A stretch of 64,000 nt of DNA from the NCBI GenBank assembly GCA_907163375.1, contig CAJQUW010007067.1:372001-436000 (forward strand), written 5' to 3'. The position numbers and the translations under genes are program-made. Positions within the stretch are counted from its first letter, which is position 1. Every line of letters starts with the position of its first letter. Shown in pieces: positions 61,435 to 64,000 of this stretch. A model generated the notes under the pieces. It was not told the DNA's origin, did no database searches, and saw nothing but the letters and a program-made list of their open reading frames with translations. Origin of the DNA: Prostheceraeus crozeri (taxonomy: Eukaryota; Platyhelminthes; Polycladida; Euryleptidae).

Positions 61435-61825
61435 GCGGATTGCTGTGAATTCCTTCAAACGGCTCCGATCGCCACGAATCCTTCAGATTCGAAGAATTCA
61501 GATCATGGTGCAAAACTTTTCTCGATAATGTTTGGCCTTCGATCATTATTAAAAATGTTAGCAGGCGTGCAAAAAAAAAACGTTCACAAACTTCTCTGTA
61601 GAACCTTACATCGACATTGTCTCTTTGCTGTGTGATTCGGTTGATAACAATCACTGAAACTTCGCACAATTTGGCGTTTTTAATGTTGAACTGGCTGGCC
61701 ATTGTTCGATTGCTATGGTATTATGGCAGCAGATTGTGCCATTTCATCAACGTTACATGCTCCAATGTTTCCTTTCTAGGCAAACAGAAGAAGAGACGAC
61801 CTGTCTTATTCTGTGTCATATTCTC
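61435..61825 (-). repeat. Repeat family R1, copy 2 (inverse of copy 1)
   Basis: The minus strand carries an open frame of 124 codons (61702-61328) with KLCEVSVIVINRITQQR and VDVRFYREVCERFF. The same nucleotide blocks occur on the plus strand at 20690-21075. Family not recognised. Confidence 0.7.
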
Positions 61826-64000
61826 GCACTCATAACTGTCATTGTTGCATATTTCAGTAGCTTTATCCAAAGTTAAAAGTACTTAGGCATTGTCTTCAGA
61901 AAGCTAAGAGCAAGCTATATCGTCACAGGTTGATTTATTCAACATTTAGCATTTCTAAATATTTTAAGCTAGCTTGGACCTTTTCGAGCCACACTGAAAA
62001 GCCTATAAGGGAGGAGAAGCAGCGTCTTTCTATATGTACACGTGAACTAGCACTCTGCAATCATCATGACTGCAAGTTGAAATGCTTGAGATTTGATGTC
62101 TCTCTTTGACTTAATATTCGTAATGTACCAACAAGTCTAATGTTGAGGAAAGTATATTATGGCAATGGTTGGTTCTGTGACGGGACAGCCATAGGCTAAA
62201 AATAGCAACAAACATTGCAAAAACTTAGAATGCACTTTAAATGTAATGTCCCAATGAAATTGCTCATTTTCAGTATTCAACGAACAAATCGACAGTATTC
62301 CCCGCCGTTTGCTTTATTTAAATTGTTGTTGTATTTGACATTTCTATATCAGATCTCGCCAGTGTAATTGAAACGCTACGGTCACAAAAAGGAACATGCT
62401 ATGCCATGGATGAATATCATAGGAAGTAGAGCCAATTAATTTTCATACTTGTTATTTTACGAATAAGATCATGCAAATCATATGGATCAATCTTCATGCA
62501 CTGTGTCTTCCAGTGTACAGACAATTTTATGCCCAGTCCCTTGTTTAATGACAAAAACCAAGCAACATTAAATGGCACATTTTGAGCTCGCGATTGATCT
62601 GAAATGTATATCGTACAAAAATATATCATCAGCTGGAGAAGACAGCAAGCTCCGAAAAGTACTTTGGTGAAAACGTTTATCTATGAGCAAATATCGCCAG
62701 CTTAATGCATTGATCTTTCAGTGACGTCTTTCAACCTGGTAATTATTAAAGGTCTTTCAGTAGCACACTACACCGTATTCGACTAAAGCTGAGTATACAA
62801 CAAGAAATAGCAAAATCAAATAATAGCTGAATGTTTTCAATACGATATCAGCGCTTTCGGCCGCATAACAGATAATTGTGATTTTATGTTTGATGTAGAC
62901 ATTTTTAAATTCAACTTGTTTATCTGAACTGATTTTTGAGTTCAATGCTTTATAGTTTATGATGAATACCCTGATAGAGTCGACGATGAGGTTGTTGACG
63001 ATCAGTTGACCGTCTACTATAAAATGATAAAACTCCGATGTCAATGAGTTTATTAATTCCCAAATGATGGTCTGAGACATTGCTATTGCTTGCTCTTGTA
63101 GATGACACGACATTCAATTTCACTGTTTCAGACGCAAACACTGAGCTGTTTATCTTTTTTTATTTGTTCAGTCAACTTCTTCACTGGCAATTAAAGATCT
63201 TTAGAATGATCAAATGTCACATCCCTTTATTTACTGCGAAAGGTCAGTGTATGCACACAACATTAACCCTTTCATTCTCAAAATTTACCCTATCAGGACC
63301 GGGCGATTTTTAGCGGCGTAGTACTTTCCCCCCTTCAAATATTTTCTTCAAATGCAATCAGCGGGCGTTATAGCGATCGCACGAAGTCAGGAGAAGTGTT
63401 ATTAGAATCGCATTGATCTCCTCTGTCTTTTGATAACAAATGGTTAACCAAATCTTTTCGGCTTTTGGTCTTTTTGAACCTTTGGGATTAACATGCAAAT
63501 TTTGTTACAAAATATGCGGCTCGAAATGTCGTCAAAAGGGCACAATATACATAAAAAGTTTAAATGGAGGCTAAAATCTACTAGATCATTGATTTACATG
63601 CGATGCACGAGTTTTGCTCAATCATTGATTTGGATTTCTTGTTTATGATAAGTTTCATATCATTTATTTGCCACGTAAATGTACGAATCAATGAATTATC
63701 TCCAGCAATGGGATCATTCACTGAAAATTATCGCATTTCCCTTTATAACATATCACATGTTGGCTATGTGTTTTTCTGTTCATTTATTCCTTTGATTTCT
63801 AATTGATTGTAAATGAAACGGGAAGAGGTGCTCTTCGCAAATCAGAAGACGCTTCCTAAACACTTGAAGATGTAACTAACGATAAAATATGTGTAATTCA
63901 TCACATTTAACACATTCTTATCCTCGGTGTGTCTTGTAATAACACGTAAGTTCCAAGCTAACCGATAATTAAATATTCTAATTTTATGGTTTGTGGATTA
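61826..64000. other. no recognisable feature
   Basis: AT-rich. Short frames only, no element ends or coding bias. Confidence 0.45.

Overview
This is AT-rich DNA from an animal genome, most likely a marine invertebrate. The evidence is the mixture of repeats: CR1-like and RTE-like LINEs, a BEL/Pao fossil, Penelope-like fragments, and piggyBac, hAT, Tc1/mariner, PIF-Harbinger and Crypton relics, plus a tRNA-derived SINE with a head and tail resembling those seen in marine invertebrates. I cannot name the phylum. I found no host protein-coding gene that I can identify. The one candidate for host coding is a GC-rich, three-base-periodic, cysteine-rich open frame at about 6.6-6.85 kb on the minus strand, and it may only be LINE 3' sequence.

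Layout. 0-2.2 kb: the 5' part of a piggyBac transposon (minus), abutting a Penelope-like 3' fragment (2.2-2.7 kb), then a CpG-rich minisatellite (2.75-3.2 kb). 6.5-13 kb: a CR1-like LINE tail (minus) split by a 5.5-kb inverted-repeat element (7384-12892). 13-27 kb: MITEs (TA-target long-TIR family, CRE-bearing MITE, 830-bp hAT MITE), an eroded ZBED-type hAT, foldbacks and a tRNA-like sequence. 28-33 kb: a BEL/Pao fossil containing one of the TA-target MITEs. 33.3-34.6 kb: a Tc1-like element. 36-38.2 kb: two nested copies of the hAT MITE. 38.7-50.8 kb: scattered LINE tails, a TCATGA-rich MITE and a SINE. 51.2-52 kb: another hAT MITE. 54.3-56.8 kb: a compact Crypton and three palindromes. 60.5-61.1 kb: an RTE-like LINE tail. 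61.4-61.8 kb: an inverted partner of a repeat at 20.7-21.1 kb.

The most interesting object is the element at 7384-12892. It has about 150-bp non-repetitive terminal inverted repeats, then arrays of a roughly 149-bp unit in opposite orientation (about 9 copies left, about 15 right), around one 530-codon gene with its own poly(A) signal. It is flanked by TTG on both sides, and joining the flanks restores continuous LINE coding sequence, which fixes its ends. Its protein lacks any transposase domain I recognise, but it resembles a widespread uncharacterised animal protein family with a nuclease-like C-terminal half, of which only the first part is present here. I consider it a candidate undescribed DNA transposon group.
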